In this document: piece after piece, positions 24,624-33,337 of the stretch
Layout: the number at the start of each line of letters is the position of its first letter
Position numbering within the stretch: position 1 is the first letter of the stretch
DNA from: Lachnospiraceae bacterium
Lineage (GTDB): Bacteria; Bacillota; Clostridia; Lachnospirales; Lachnospiraceae
DNA: 64,000 bases
NCBI GenBank assembly: GCA_003979345.1
Contig: RYVZ01000014.1
Coordinates: forward strand, 16,186-80,185
Direction: 5' to 3'
The notes under the pieces: model-generated
Database searches by the model: none
Seen by the model: only the letters and a program-made list of their open reading frames with translations
Told to the model about the DNA's origin: nothing
Made by a program: the position numbers and the translations under genes

Positions 24624-25935
24624 GAAGCATTTCTCCGTATTTTCTTTTGATTCTGTCGATTTTGAGCTGATCCTGCTTTGTCATGCCGAATCCCATAAAA
24701 CGGCAGATATGGTCATTTTTTAATATGCAGTAGCACATGCGCTTCCAACTCGGAATATCTTTGGAAGACTTAATATCATCGGTATCATCGGGAATATTGC
24801 CGATAAACACGACTCTGGTATTTTTCATTAACGTATAATTGGATATGCCGTTCCGCCGGATTTTGTATCCGTGATCGATCAGTTCCTGAATAACGTTTTC
24901 TTCCAGTCCGCCGCCGGTCTTATGCCAAAATTCGATGGAAGTCCTGAATTTTTTCACATAATTATTTCGGAGCCTTGCCGGAAGTGTGTCCAGCAAAAAT
25001 TTGGTGTAGGATTCCCATGTGTGGTCGGGCGGGAGAGAGATGTTACGATAGCCCATTGCCTTTGTTTTGCCATAGATGGAACCAAAATTTGCACCGCGCA
25101 CCCGCCCCACAAGCTTTGTCCAGATTTCAGGATCGATGACCCGGTACAAATTCAGGGAGTCCTTGGAATAATCGTTAAACGGCGAAGCGACCCGCATCTG
25201 ATTGATTTTGAGTCCGGCTTTATAATACAGATCGTAGAGCTGATTATAATCATAATTAAAACGATAATTTGCAACCCAGACATCCTGATTGGACCAGTCA
25301 TAGAGCGGCGAAGCGCACCATACGTCCTTAAACTGTTTGGAAATCCAGCATTCTCCCTGATAGCCGTACCTTTTATTGACGATACCGCTGTATCTCTGCA
25401 AGGACTCATCCGCACGTATGCCAAGCAGACAGACCGTATTCTGATTCCCGTGCTGTTCTTTATAAAAACGGCCAAACTGTTTTGCAAGATCTTCCTGATG
25501 CATTTTGTAAGTATAATGGTGAAAAGGATGATCGATCGTGATGACATATGGATAATCCGGACGTTTGCGGACCCATAGTTCTTCTTTCGCGTCATCCCAC
25601 GGGTACCAGTACATTTCATAACTGCTGAGCGCAGTTCTGGTCGCCATCGGCAGACAGACCCAGTAAAGATCGCATTCCCCTTCCAAAGCCTTAAATGTTC
25701 TGGTAATATATTCGGTGGTCACGGTGTATTGCGCTTCAAAATCCTGATGAAATACGCCGATCCGGCGGTCAGGGTAATATTTGCGCTTGAAATCCAAAAG
25801 AAGATGCAGCAGGACGCCGCTGTCTTTCCCGCCGCTGAATGATACATAAATATTAGGAAATTCACGAAACAGGTAATGAAACCGCTGTTGTACGGCTTCA
25901 TAAACACTTAGGTTCTGATAGCCTTTTGTCATCAT
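24610..25935 (-). CDS. PAPS-reductase-like DUF3440 protein, IbrA-type
   Basis: 441 residues. The PP-loop SGGKDSG is at 34-40, followed by a reductase-like adenine nucleotide alpha-hydrolase domain (IGVFHQDFEAQYT, CLPMATR, LLGIRADESLQR) and a C-terminal DUF3440 region (MCYCILKNDHICRFMGFG near 395-412). PP-loop enzymes of this kind handle PAPS or activate an ATP-derived adenylate. The DUF3440 + ParB pair occurs on phages and islands. AAGGTG precedes ATG 25935. Three 26-bp repeats lie directly upstream. Confidence 0.87.
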   Translation of the reverse strand: MMTKGYQNLSVYEAVQQRFHYLFREFPNIYVSFSGGKDSGVLLHLLLDFKRKYYPDRRIGVFHQDFEAQYTVTTEYITRTFKALEGECDLYWVCLPMATRTALSSYEMYWYPWDDAKEELWVRKRPDYPYVITIDHPFHHYTYKMHQEDLAKQFGRFYKEQHGNQNTVCLLGIRADESLQRYSGIVNKRYGYQGECWISKQFKDVWCASPLYDWSNQDVWVANYRFNYDYNQLYDLYYKAGLKINQMRVASPFNDYSKDSLNLYRVIDPEIWTKLVGRVRGANFGSIYGKTKAMGYRNISLPPDHTWESYTKFLLDTLPARLRNNYVKKFRTSIEFWHKTGGGLEENVIQELIDHGYKIRRNGISNYTLMKNTRVVFIGNIPDDTDDIKSSKDIPSWKRMCYCILKNDHICRFMGFGMTKQDQLKIDRIKRKYGEMLHDGI

Positions 25936-25984
25936 GTCTGATCACCTTATCTTCCGCAATCTTTTCTGCGTTTATCAGGCGCTT

Positions 25985-26062
25985 TTCTTTTGCCTAATGT
26001 ACTTATCTTTAGCTTTTGTCTAATGCACTTATCCGTTGATTTTGTCCAATGTACTGTCTGGC
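25985..26062. repeat. Three 26-bp iterons upstream of the ibrAB-like operon
   Basis: TTTTGCCTAATGTACTT (from 25988), TTTTGTCTAATGCACTT (from 26014) and TTTTGTCCAATGTACTG (from 26040) are spaced exactly 26 bp apart, with different filler between. On the minus strand they read AAGTRCATTRGRCAAAA and sit 50-125 bp before the DUF3440 start. They may be binding sites for the operon or a solo end of an IS21-like element, whose ends carry such multiple repeats. Confidence 0.8.
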
Positions 26063-26084
26063 ACATCGGCGGAGCGTTTTCACT

Positions 26085-29000
26085 TTAGGAAAACAGCTTG
26101 CGGAACGCGTCTTCGCTCATGGAATAAAGCGTGTGAGAAACAGTTTCTTTCCATGTTCCGGCATAGCGGCACAAGCTTGAAAGCAGGCACGCCGCTTCTG
26201 CATGCCCTTCAGCCGCAAGCAGCGGGAGAGGACTTGTGCAGATGATAAGCGGTACATCCGCATCGTTCAGGCGGATCTCATAGATCATGCCGAGGCGGTG
26301 GTTGCGCTCAAAGTTGTCGATGGTCTGTACGATCGGCACAATGTCAGTTCCGTCGAGAATGGTAGATGCGGAATTCATGACAATATCCCACCACTGCGGC
26401 GTGGAATAGCTGTTTGTCGGAAAACCGGACAATGCCGGATGCTCTTTTCGGATCAGAAGTCCCATTGTCCCGACCGGAATTTCTTTGTTCATGCCCTCCG
26501 AAATGCTGCGGAACATCGGATAGCACCAGAAATCTGTACAGTAAGTGCCGGTAACGGCATTCGGATTCTGCTCTTTGGAAAGGCAGAGAACCGCGGGAAT
26601 ACCGGCGCGCACACTTCTGACCGCACTGTCCGGATCTGTCGTGACGTCCGCATTCTGGAAACGGAAACAAAGAGCAGTGTCGGTGCTGCCGACACTTCCA
26701 TCCGCGCACAATGCGGCATCGGGCGCAGGATAACTCCAAAGTTCGTAACGGTTGGCAATGTCGGTTCCCGAAAGGCGGATATGCAGCAAATAATGCTCCG
26801 GATTATCGGACGCCGGAATTTCGAGTGTAAACGGGCATAAAGGCGTATAGCCGTTTTCAGTCAGTTTTGCGGGTACGTCCAAATTCTGTGTCAGGACTGT
26901 TCTGCCGCTTTGCGCATCACTTAAAAGGAGTTCTACTGACAGGGAGTCCGGCAGTGTTTTGCGGTACCATGTCAGGGAAAGCATGCCGGAAAACGTGGAA
27001 CCGTTTTTCAGCACATAGGAGGAAAATTCCGCCTGTATGACGGCGTCGGAGCAGAAATGCCTGAATTCTTCCGCACTGATGATGCCTTTATTTTCCATAA
27101 ATGCATCGAGCATGCCGACGAGCGCGGTCCCCTGTCCGGAAAAGTCCTGAATATCCAGAATCTGGAAGCCTGCCATGTCCTTCGTGCGCAGAGCTGTTTC
27201 CAGTTCGTCTTTATAGCATGCTGCAGCGAGCGCGCCGGAAGACTTGAAATAGTCTTTTGCCATTGCGGACAAACCATTCTCTTTAAGCCGCCTGCGGAAG
27301 ATCTCAAAATTGCGCGCTTCTAATACGCCGGTATATTTGGAGATCTCATCAAAATCGGGATAAGTCTCGTACTGGCCGATCTCATGGGATACGACCGGAA
27401 TATGCGGGATTAATTCTTTTGCGGCTTCCGTCAGCTTTACACGTTTGATTCCGGTGCCGTACTGGATCTCGATCATGCCGTCCTCGCCGACTGCCGCGCT
27501 GCTTTCGGGATAATCGGGGAAAATAGCGGATTCATAATTGAAATCCGTGCAGGGGCGGTCGGTCTGCACATGGCCGAGAGGCTGGTCGCACATCGCATAG
27601 GAGCCGCGGATCTGCCGGTCAACGGTAAAACGGACGCCGCAGAAAAAGTCGTCGTTTGACTGAATGTTGGGAATCCATTGGAAATTGTTGGAGCCCTGCG
27701 TGTACAGATGGCGATTATCGTAAGCTTTATAGCCGCCGACCAGTTCGTTGACTGCTTCGGGACTTCCCCAAAGCTCGTTTCCCATCGACATCATACAAAA
27801 AGAAGGATGGTTGCCGAATTCATCCAAAATGCGGAATCCTTCTTTGGTCAGGTATTTCTGGCTTGTCCCGTCATAACCTTCTTCGCCTTCGGCGGCAAAC
27901 GTCCCCCAGAAAGGCAGCTCGGGTTCGTAATAAATACCAAGCAGGTCAGCGGCAAGAAAAGCGGCTTCAGGCGGGCAGCAGGTGTGGCAGCGGTAATGGT
28001 TGATACCGAACTCTTTCGCTTTGCGCATAACAGCCAGCCAGCCGGAAAGATTCATCGGGGCATAGCCGGTCAGCGGGAAGATCATACCGTCATGCTTACC
28101 GCGCAGAAATGTTTTGCGGCCGTTGATCATAAAGTGCATGCCGCGCGCTTCAAATTTACGGATACCGCACCATACGGCGGCAGAGTCGCCATGTCCGTTT
28201 TCATCCGTGAGTGAGACAGCCAGGCGCAGCACAGCCGGATCGTATTCGTCCCATACCGGCAGCGATGCCGGAAGCGCCGCGCTGAAGTGTATCATGTCTT
28301 TCTCACACTCGCATTGTACGGTGGATGCCCCGGCTTTTATACCGGACGGCTGTCCGTCAAAGCTGTCTGAGGCAAGCGTGACAGCCGATGCCTCCACGAG
28401 GACCTGCTCTGCGGGCAGGATCGTATGAAGTCCGTAAGCGTCGGAAGGCATGTCCGGTACGGACATGCTGCCCAGTGTGACAGGAAGTACTTTCACGGTT
28501 AGATTGGTATGCGCAGCGTCCTGAAAGCGATCGATCAGGACCGTGCCGGACAGAATCCTTTTTTCATAATCCGTGTCGATACGGATCTGACGGATGCGCA
28601 GTGTATCATAAAATGTCAGCGTCATCTCACCAAGGATACCGTTCCAGTTTGTCTGTGTATCGGGAGAGGTCATGTGACCGCCGCGCGTCGGATAGTCTGT
28701 GTTGGAAGTCATGATCGTCAGAACAGGGTGCTCCTGTCGGATCAATGTGGTCAGATCATAGATATGTGATGTGCAGAGGCTGTCCTGCGAACCGGCATAG
28801 ACGCCGTTGACCCAGACATGGGAGATTCTTGTGCGTTCAAGCTTCAGAATGGCGTGCTGTCCGACTGCTTCGGGCGCGATGTCAAGCGTCCGCTGATACC
28901 ATGCATAGCCTTCGGTAAGGTGGCGGACAGTCAGAGTGCCGGCCTCTAAAGCCGGATTGGGAGCGCCTTTTTTCTGCTCCGAAGTGGTGCCGGGAAGGTG

Positions 29001-29105
29001 AATGGTATCGGAAAAGGAATCAGTCTCGTAGTGCGCTTCCATGCCTTTTCTTTCGTTATCAAGCCGGAAAGCCCAGTCTCCGGAAAGATCATACTGACAG
29101 GTCAT
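26085..29105 (-). CDS. Large glycoside hydrolase family 2 protein
   Basis: 1006 residues from ATG 29105 (MTCQYDLSGDWAFRLD), which has GGAG at a good distance; the open frame extends upstream through promoter-like sequence and is not coding there. The order is a jelly-roll domain (HVWVNGVYAGSQDSLC, SNTDYPTRGGHMTS), Ig-like domain, TIM barrel (FEARGMHFMINGRKTFLRGK) and long C-terminal beta domains. Likely acid/base Glu444 is in MGNELWG and nucleophile Glu575 in SHEIGQYE. The motifs differ from classical LacZ, so substrates such as beta-galactosides, mannosides or glucuronides remain open. It has no signal peptide and no transporter neighbour. Confidence 0.85.
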   Translation of the reverse strand: MTCQYDLSGDWAFRLDNERKGMEAHYETDSFSDTIHLPGTTSEQKKGAPNPALEAGTLTVRHLTEGYAWYQRTLDIAPEAVGQHAILKLERTRISHVWVNGVYAGSQDSLCTSHIYDLTTLIRQEHPVLTIMTSNTDYPTRGGHMTSPDTQTNWNGILGEMTLTFYDTLRIRQIRIDTDYEKRILSGTVLIDRFQDAAHTNLTVKVLPVTLGSMSVPDMPSDAYGLHTILPAEQVLVEASAVTLASDSFDGQPSGIKAGASTVQCECEKDMIHFSAALPASLPVWDEYDPAVLRLAVSLTDENGHGDSAAVWCGIRKFEARGMHFMINGRKTFLRGKHDGMIFPLTGYAPMNLSGWLAVMRKAKEFGINHYRCHTCCPPEAAFLAADLLGIYYEPELPFWGTFAAEGEEGYDGTSQKYLTKEGFRILDEFGNHPSFCMMSMGNELWGSPEAVNELVGGYKAYDNRHLYTQGSNNFQWIPNIQSNDDFFCGVRFTVDRQIRGSYAMCDQPLGHVQTDRPCTDFNYESAIFPDYPESSAAVGEDGMIEIQYGTGIKRVKLTEAAKELIPHIPVVSHEIGQYETYPDFDEISKYTGVLEARNFEIFRRRLKENGLSAMAKDYFKSSGALAAACYKDELETALRTKDMAGFQILDIQDFSGQGTALVGMLDAFMENKGIISAEEFRHFCSDAVIQAEFSSYVLKNGSTFSGMLSLTWYRKTLPDSLSVELLLSDAQSGRTVLTQNLDVPAKLTENGYTPLCPFTLEIPASDNPEHYLLHIRLSGTDIANRYELWSYPAPDAALCADGSVGSTDTALCFRFQNADVTTDPDSAVRSVRAGIPAVLCLSKEQNPNAVTGTYCTDFWCYPMFRSISEGMNKEIPVGTMGLLIRKEHPALSGFPTNSYSTPQWWDIVMNSASTILDGTDIVPIVQTIDNFERNHRLGMIYEIRLNDADVPLIICTSPLPLLAAEGHAEAACLLSSLCRYAGTWKETVSHTLYSMSEDAFRKLFS

Positions 29106-29418
29106 AATCAGATTCTCCATTTCTATACTTTTATGGTATTTTATGCTATAAAACCGCAGACCGGACGATGTGCCGGCAGGCGCGCGGTCCTGTCCTGAAA
29201 GCGGAAAAACGCCGGATATGAAGCATTTAGCCGTAGTTATAAGCATAGCATAAGTGGAAATGAATTGCGAGGGGGCGTGCCGATTTTTTGCCAAATTTTT
29301 CCAATTTTATTTTTTGGATTCTATAAATTTCTATAAAAAACAGTTGGATTTAGAGGCTGTTTTTGATAAAATAGTACAATAAAAATAGAAATAACAGGTT
29401 ATATGCGAGGACGTTGAA

Positions 29419-30399
29419 ATGATTTATAAATGTCACAATTGCGGAGGAAACGTTGTCTACGATCCGCAGCGAAAGAAAATGTATTGCGCGCACTGTGAGG
29501 GAACGGACAGTGAGGAGCCGGTATCCGGCGGCGGAATCGCACAGTGCGCAAACTGCGGGGCGCCGCTTCAAATCAAAACGTTTCAGTCTGCGGGGAAATG
29601 CGATCATTGCGGCTGTTATCAGATTTTCGAGGAGCGGGTCAGCGGGCAGTTTACGCCCCATTTGATCCTGCCGTTTACAATCAGCAGGCAGGAGGCGGAG
29701 CGAAAGCTGAACACGGAGTTTGGCTGGCGTACGTTTGCGCCTTCCTCATTTCTCTCAAGGGCGACCCTGCAGAAGATGGAAGGAATGTATGTTCCTTTTT
29801 TTATGTACGACTATCATGTGCATTATGACTGGTCGGGAAAAGGAACAAAAGTACGGGCGTGGACGTCGGGAGATACAGAATATACGGAAACCGCCTACTA
29901 TCATATCAACAGGAGTATGGAAGCAGATTTTATGCGTATACCGGTGGATGCTTCGAACGCGATGGACGATACGAAGATGGATCTGGTAGAGCCATATGAT
30001 TACTGGGCGCTTGAACGATTTCAGATGAAGTATATGTCCGGTTTCTTTTCGGAAATGTATAATCAGGGTTCGCAGCAGCTTGAGCCTCGTGCACACAGGA
30101 AAGCGGAACGGGATGCGGAAGAGCTGATGATGCAGTCCATTGCGGGATATGCAACGCTTACGCCGGAGTACCGGAATATGAATGTGGATCAAAAAGCGGT
30201 CGATTACGCGCTGATGCCGGTGTGGGTGTATGAATATGAGTACGGCGGGGAGACATATATATTTTATGTAAACGGACAGACGGGGAAGATTGTGGGAAAG
30301 ATGCCGCTGTCTAAGCCGAAAATGATTGGTTACAGCGCGTCCGTATTTGGATTCATGATGATCATCGGACAGCTTGTACGCATGATCATGGAGGTATAA
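29419..30399 (+). CDS. Double zinc-ribbon protein with C-terminal membrane segment
   Basis: 326 residues. Two zinc ribbons lead: CHNCGG/CAHCEG (residues 5-26) and CANCGA/CDHCGC (43-64). A large beta-rich middle has VPFFMYDYHVHYDWSG and LMPVWVYEYEYGGETYIFYVNGQTGKIVG, and the end is one hydrophobic segment (SASVFGFMMIIGQLVRMIM). Proteins like this are often labelled TFIIB-type zinc finger or helicase-like; no such activity is evident. It lies upstream of the TPM-domain gene, so both probably act at the membrane. Confidence 0.7.
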   Translation: MIYKCHNCGGNVVYDPQRKKMYCAHCEGTDSEEPVSGGGIAQCANCGAPLQIKTFQSAGKCDHCGCYQIFEERVSGQFTPHLILPFTISRQEAERKLNTEFGWRTFAPSSFLSRATLQKMEGMYVPFFMYDYHVHYDWSGKGTKVRAWTSGDTEYTETAYYHINRSMEADFMRIPVDASNAMDDTKMDLVEPYDYWALERFQMKYMSGFFSEMYNQGSQQLEPRAHRKAERDAEELMMQSIAGYATLTPEYRNMNVDQKAVDYALMPVWVYEYEYGGETYIFYVNGQTGKIVGKMPLSKPKMIGYSASVFGFMMIIGQLVRMIMEV

Positions 30400-30401
30400 G
30401 T

Positions 30402-30450
30402 TTGAAAGTAAACTTTCAAATATTGATTGGTATGTGCGCTGAAGCGCACA
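30402..30450. repeat. Two adjacent hairpins between zinc-ribbon and TPM genes
   Basis: TTTGAAAGT-aa-ACTTTCAAA and TGTGCGCT-ga-AGCGCACA are perfect stems within 50 bases. Neither has a T-tract, so they are more likely mRNA processing or stability elements, or repeat remnants, than terminators. Confidence 0.55.
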
Positions 30451-30465
30451 AAGGGGTATACTGAT

Positions 30466-31350
30466 ATGAAAAAATACATAAAAAGTATGGCTTTTTTTCT
30501 GATCGCCATTGCGGTACTGCTGGTCATTTACTTTGTGATACGGGGAATGAGGGGCGTTGTCGGGGAAGATTATGTGCGTGGCAACTTAACGGCACCCGCA
30601 CAGAGAGTTTATGATTATGCGGGTGTGCTGACTGCTTCCGAGGAAGAAAAGCTGGAAAAGCTGATCGCGAAGCGGGAAGGGCAGATCGGATGCGATATCG
30701 TTCTGGTCATCTTAAATGAGCCGCTTTCTTCCTATGCCAAAGCATATGAGGACGTGCTTGGGCATCTGTCAGAATCGGAATATGTAATGGTCTATGCAGA
30801 CAATTTTTATGACGAGTATGCATTTGGATACAACAAGCCGCACGGGGATGGCTGTGTGTTCGTGGATAACTGGGATCGGAGCGACAGCGCTTATGGATAT
30901 GCATATAACTGGCTGTCCACCTCGGGCAGGGTCGAGAGCCGGTTTTCCACGAGTATGATCGATCACGTGGTGGATGAAGTCAACAGCAGGGTCAACAGCG
31001 ATCCCTATGAAGCGTATAAGAGTTATGTAAACAATATTTATTCCTATATGTCAGGACACGGCTCACCGGGCAGATTTGTGATTCCGTTGTATGCAGTCGT
31101 GATTGTGAGCGTGTTGGTTGCGGTCTTTTATCTGATTGGTAATCTGACTAAAAATATTGGGGCCAGAACGACCGCAAGTAATACTTATGTAAACGGCGGG
31201 AAGCCGAAGATGACAGTCATGACCGATCATTTTATCAGCAAGAGTGTGACAAAGAGACATATTGAAAGAAGCAGCGGCGGAGGCGGCGGGGGAGGCCATC
31301 ATACTTCTGCAGGCGGTCATTCCCACGGCGGCGGGGGAGGTCATCATTGA
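30466..31350 (+). CDS. TPM-domain membrane protein with Gly/His-rich tail
   Basis: 294 residues from ATG 30466 (AAGGGG nine bases before). A membrane anchor (SMAFFLIAIAVLLVIYFVI) is followed by an extracytoplasmic TPM domain (APAQRVYDYAGVLTASEEEKLEKLI, CDIVLVILNEPLS), then a second membrane segment near residue 210, and a tail of Gly and His runs (for example GGGGGGGHHTSAGGHSHGG). TPM proteins of the YgcG type act in membrane-protein or envelope maintenance. The His-rich tail could bind metal. Confidence 0.82.
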   Translation: MKKYIKSMAFFLIAIAVLLVIYFVIRGMRGVVGEDYVRGNLTAPAQRVYDYAGVLTASEEEKLEKLIAKREGQIGCDIVLVILNEPLSSYAKAYEDVLGHLSESEYVMVYADNFYDEYAFGYNKPHGDGCVFVDNWDRSDSAYGYAYNWLSTSGRVESRFSTSMIDHVVDEVNSRVNSDPYEAYKSYVNNIYSYMSGHGSPGRFVIPLYAVVIVSVLVAVFYLIGNLTKNIGARTTASNTYVNGGKPKMTVMTDHFISKSVTKRHIERSSGGGGGGGHHTSAGGHSHGGGGGHH

Positions 31351-31458
31351 CAGGTTTCGGCGGCTTCAGACAGTTTATACAGCGTTTGGGCGGTCAGTAT
31401 GCCTTATGACAGGCAGTGTGCAATTGCCTGTTATCGTTTACGGAAAGGAGAGTTCATT

Positions 31459-32685
31459 ATGAAAAAGAGAACATGGAGAGCGGTGTTTGCCGTGCTGGTA
31501 TGTGCGGTCATGCTGATGTGCGGAGCCTGCGGAGGTGATGCGCAGGATTCCAAAAAGCAGGGAGATGCGGCGGAAGAGGTCACGAATACACCGGATGACG
31601 GAAATAACGCGGACAGCAGCGGCGCGGACTCAGGAGAGGACATTGTCGGCGGCGGTTCGGACGAGGGCGGTGACATTGCGGATGGCAGCGGCACGGACGC
31701 CGGGGAAAACACGGCAAATGACGGTAGTCCAGAAGGCAATGATTCTACGGACATCACTGCGCTTAAGGAGCAGATGGGCTTTCATGTGGAAGGGCGGGCG
31801 CTTCTGGATGCGAACGGTAATCCGTTTGTCATGCGCGGCGTCAACCATGCGCACACCTGGTTTGCGGACGAGCTTGGCACTGCGTTAAAGGCGATACAGG
31901 AGACGGGGTCTAACGCGGTGCGCATCGTACTCTCTGACGGAGGACAGTGGACAAAGACGGATGCGCAGGCAGTGGCGGATATTTTGGCGATCTGCAAGAA
32001 TCTGGGAATGGTCGCGATTTTGGAAGTACATGATGCAACCGGCTATAATGATGTGGATTCGCTGTTACAGGCGGCGGAATATTTTGTGGAGATCAAAGAT
32101 GTGCTGATTGGTACCGAAGATACCTGCATCATCAATATTGCCAACGAGTGGGGCGGTGACTGGAACAGCGGGCGCTGGCGTGAAGGGTATACGCAGGCGA
32201 TTCCAATGCTGCGTGAGGCAGGTCTGGCACATACGATTATGGTGGATTCCTGTGGCTGGGGTCAGTACGGAAAGTGTATCGGAGATTATGGAAGGGAAGT
32301 ATTTGAGGCGGATGTGCTCGGCAACACGATGTTTTCCGTTCACATGTACGGAACCGCGGGCGGCACAGAGAAATCCATCGATGATAATATCGGTTATGCG
32401 CTTGATCAGGATCTGTGTCTTGTGATCGGAGAATTTGGCTACAACCATTCTGACGGCGATGTTTTGGAAGATTATATCATGGCGCGCTGTGTGGAGCTTG
32501 AAGTGGGTTATCTTGCATGGTCATGGAAAGGGAACGGAGGCGGCGTGGAGTATCTTGATCTGGCGTTAGACTGGAACGGCGCGCGTCTCTCGGAGGACTG
32601 GGGGGAGATCGTCATAAACGGTCCGAACGGGATCAGGGAGACAGCAGAGCCGTGCACGGTGTTTACGGCGGCGGACCAGGATTAG
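31459..32685 (+). CDS. Lipoprotein endo-beta-mannanase, GH5 (subfamily 8-like)
   Basis: 408 residues from ATG 31459 (AAAGGAG upstream). A lipoprotein signal ends with CGAC, giving a lipid-modified Cys24, followed by about 80 residues of acidic Gly/Ser/Asp/Asn linker. The catalytic domain has FVMRGVNHAHTWF, LEVHDATGYND, acid/base Glu230 in NIANEWGG, DSCGWGQ, FSVHMY and nucleophile Glu325 in VIGEFGYNH. The domain patterns match bacterial GH5_8 mannanases. It would cut mannan or galactomannan at the cell surface, complementing the GH36 alpha-galactosidase far upstream. Confidence 0.9.
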   Translation: MKKRTWRAVFAVLVCAVMLMCGACGGDAQDSKKQGDAAEEVTNTPDDGNNADSSGADSGEDIVGGGSDEGGDIADGSGTDAGENTANDGSPEGNDSTDITALKEQMGFHVEGRALLDANGNPFVMRGVNHAHTWFADELGTALKAIQETGSNAVRIVLSDGGQWTKTDAQAVADILAICKNLGMVAILEVHDATGYNDVDSLLQAAEYFVEIKDVLIGTEDTCIINIANEWGGDWNSGRWREGYTQAIPMLREAGLAHTIMVDSCGWGQYGKCIGDYGREVFEADVLGNTMFSVHMYGTAGGTEKSIDDNIGYALDQDLCLVIGEFGYNHSDGDVLEDYIMARCVELEVGYLAWSWKGNGGGVEYLDLALDWNGARLSEDWGEIVINGPNGIRETAEPCTVFTAADQD

Positions 32686-32792
32686 CAACGGAGATTTCAA
32701 AGAAGACAGGACATCAAAAGACAGAACATAAAAAAACATCAAAAGGGAAACATCAAAGAAAGGATCATAGAAGCGGGTTTCAAAAGAGGGTC

Positions 32793-32835
32793 AAAAAAAG
32801 AGTTTCGCAGGGGTGTCGCGGAACTCTTTTTTCTA
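32793..32835. terminator. Bidirectional terminator between GH5 and rpsT
   Basis: AAAAAGAGTTtCGC pairs with GCGgAACTCTTTTTT. T-runs end both strands, which suits the convergent mannanase and rpsT genes. Confidence 0.8.
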
Positions 32836-32889
32836 TTTCTATTAAATTCAAAAAAGATATGCCTCAGCGGGATTTATAAAAATCACGCA

Positions 32890-33156
32890 TTAGCAGAATA
32901 CTTTGTTGTATGCAAGATTCAGGCGGGAAATTTTTCTGGAAGCGTAATTCTTGTGATATACGCCCTTGCTCGTCGCCTTATCAATCGCGCTTGTCGCCGC
33001 CAACACGGCAGAAGCAGCTGCATCCTTATCTTTAGCGTCGATCGCTGCATATACTTTCTTGATCGCAGTTCTCACGCCGGAGCGGATCGCTTTATTTCTG
33101 TCTGCCTTTTTCCGGCTGACTAAAATTCTCTTCTTCGCGGATTTGATATTTGCCAT
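32890..33156 (-). CDS. rpsT: 30S ribosomal protein S20
   Basis: 88 residues, Lys- and Ala-rich, starting MANIKSAKKRILVSRKKADRNKAIRS-like in the family manner and ending NYASRKISRLNLAYNKV. It binds 16S rRNA early in 30S assembly. GGAGGTG precedes ATG 33156; the longer upstream open frame is leader sequence. It is transcribed away from gpr, the same divergent arrangement as in Bacillus. Confidence 0.97.
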   Translation of the reverse strand: MANIKSAKKRILVSRKKADRNKAIRSGVRTAIKKVYAAIDAKDKDAAASAVLAATSAIDKATSKGVYHKNYASRKISRLNLAYNKVFC

Positions 33157-33201
33157 GATAACACCTCCATATCTGATCGTTGTATTAACTCCCGGTGTTT
33201 C

Positions 33202-33232
33202 ATTATAGCCGGACACGGACGAACTAATGTAA
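33202..33232 (-). promoter_or_regulatory. rpsT promoter
   Basis: On the minus strand TATAAT (33202-33207) is preceded by TTACAT with a 19-bp spacer. The -35 is weak, but the -10 is perfect and lies about 45 bp before the start codon. Confidence 0.55.
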
Positions 33233-33253
33233 ACACACATAGAGTATGATAGT

Positions 33254-33283
33254 GAATTTGAATGATTCTGTCAATACATAATT
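33254..33283 (+). promoter_or_regulatory. Candidate forespore (sigma-F/sigma-G) promoter of gpr
   Basis: GAATT (33254-33258), 18 bp, CATAATT (33277-33283) resembles the Bacillus sigma-G consensus GHATR-N18-CATNHTA with the last base of each box off. gpr is a known sigma-F/G target, so placement supports it; the match alone is modest. Confidence 0.45.
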
Positions 33284-33337
33284 TTCTTTTTTTGGGTCAA
33301 AATAAAAAAATCTTGTATGAAAAGAGGGATTAGTAAG

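Noticed and set aside
25985..26062. CRISPR array
   Set aside because: Only three degenerate units with 9-10 bp fillers and no cas genes; the period is far too short.
29106..29294. Upstream extension of the large GH2 gene
   Set aside because: GH2 homology and a good ribosome site start at 29105; the extension translates AT-rich promoter-like sequence.
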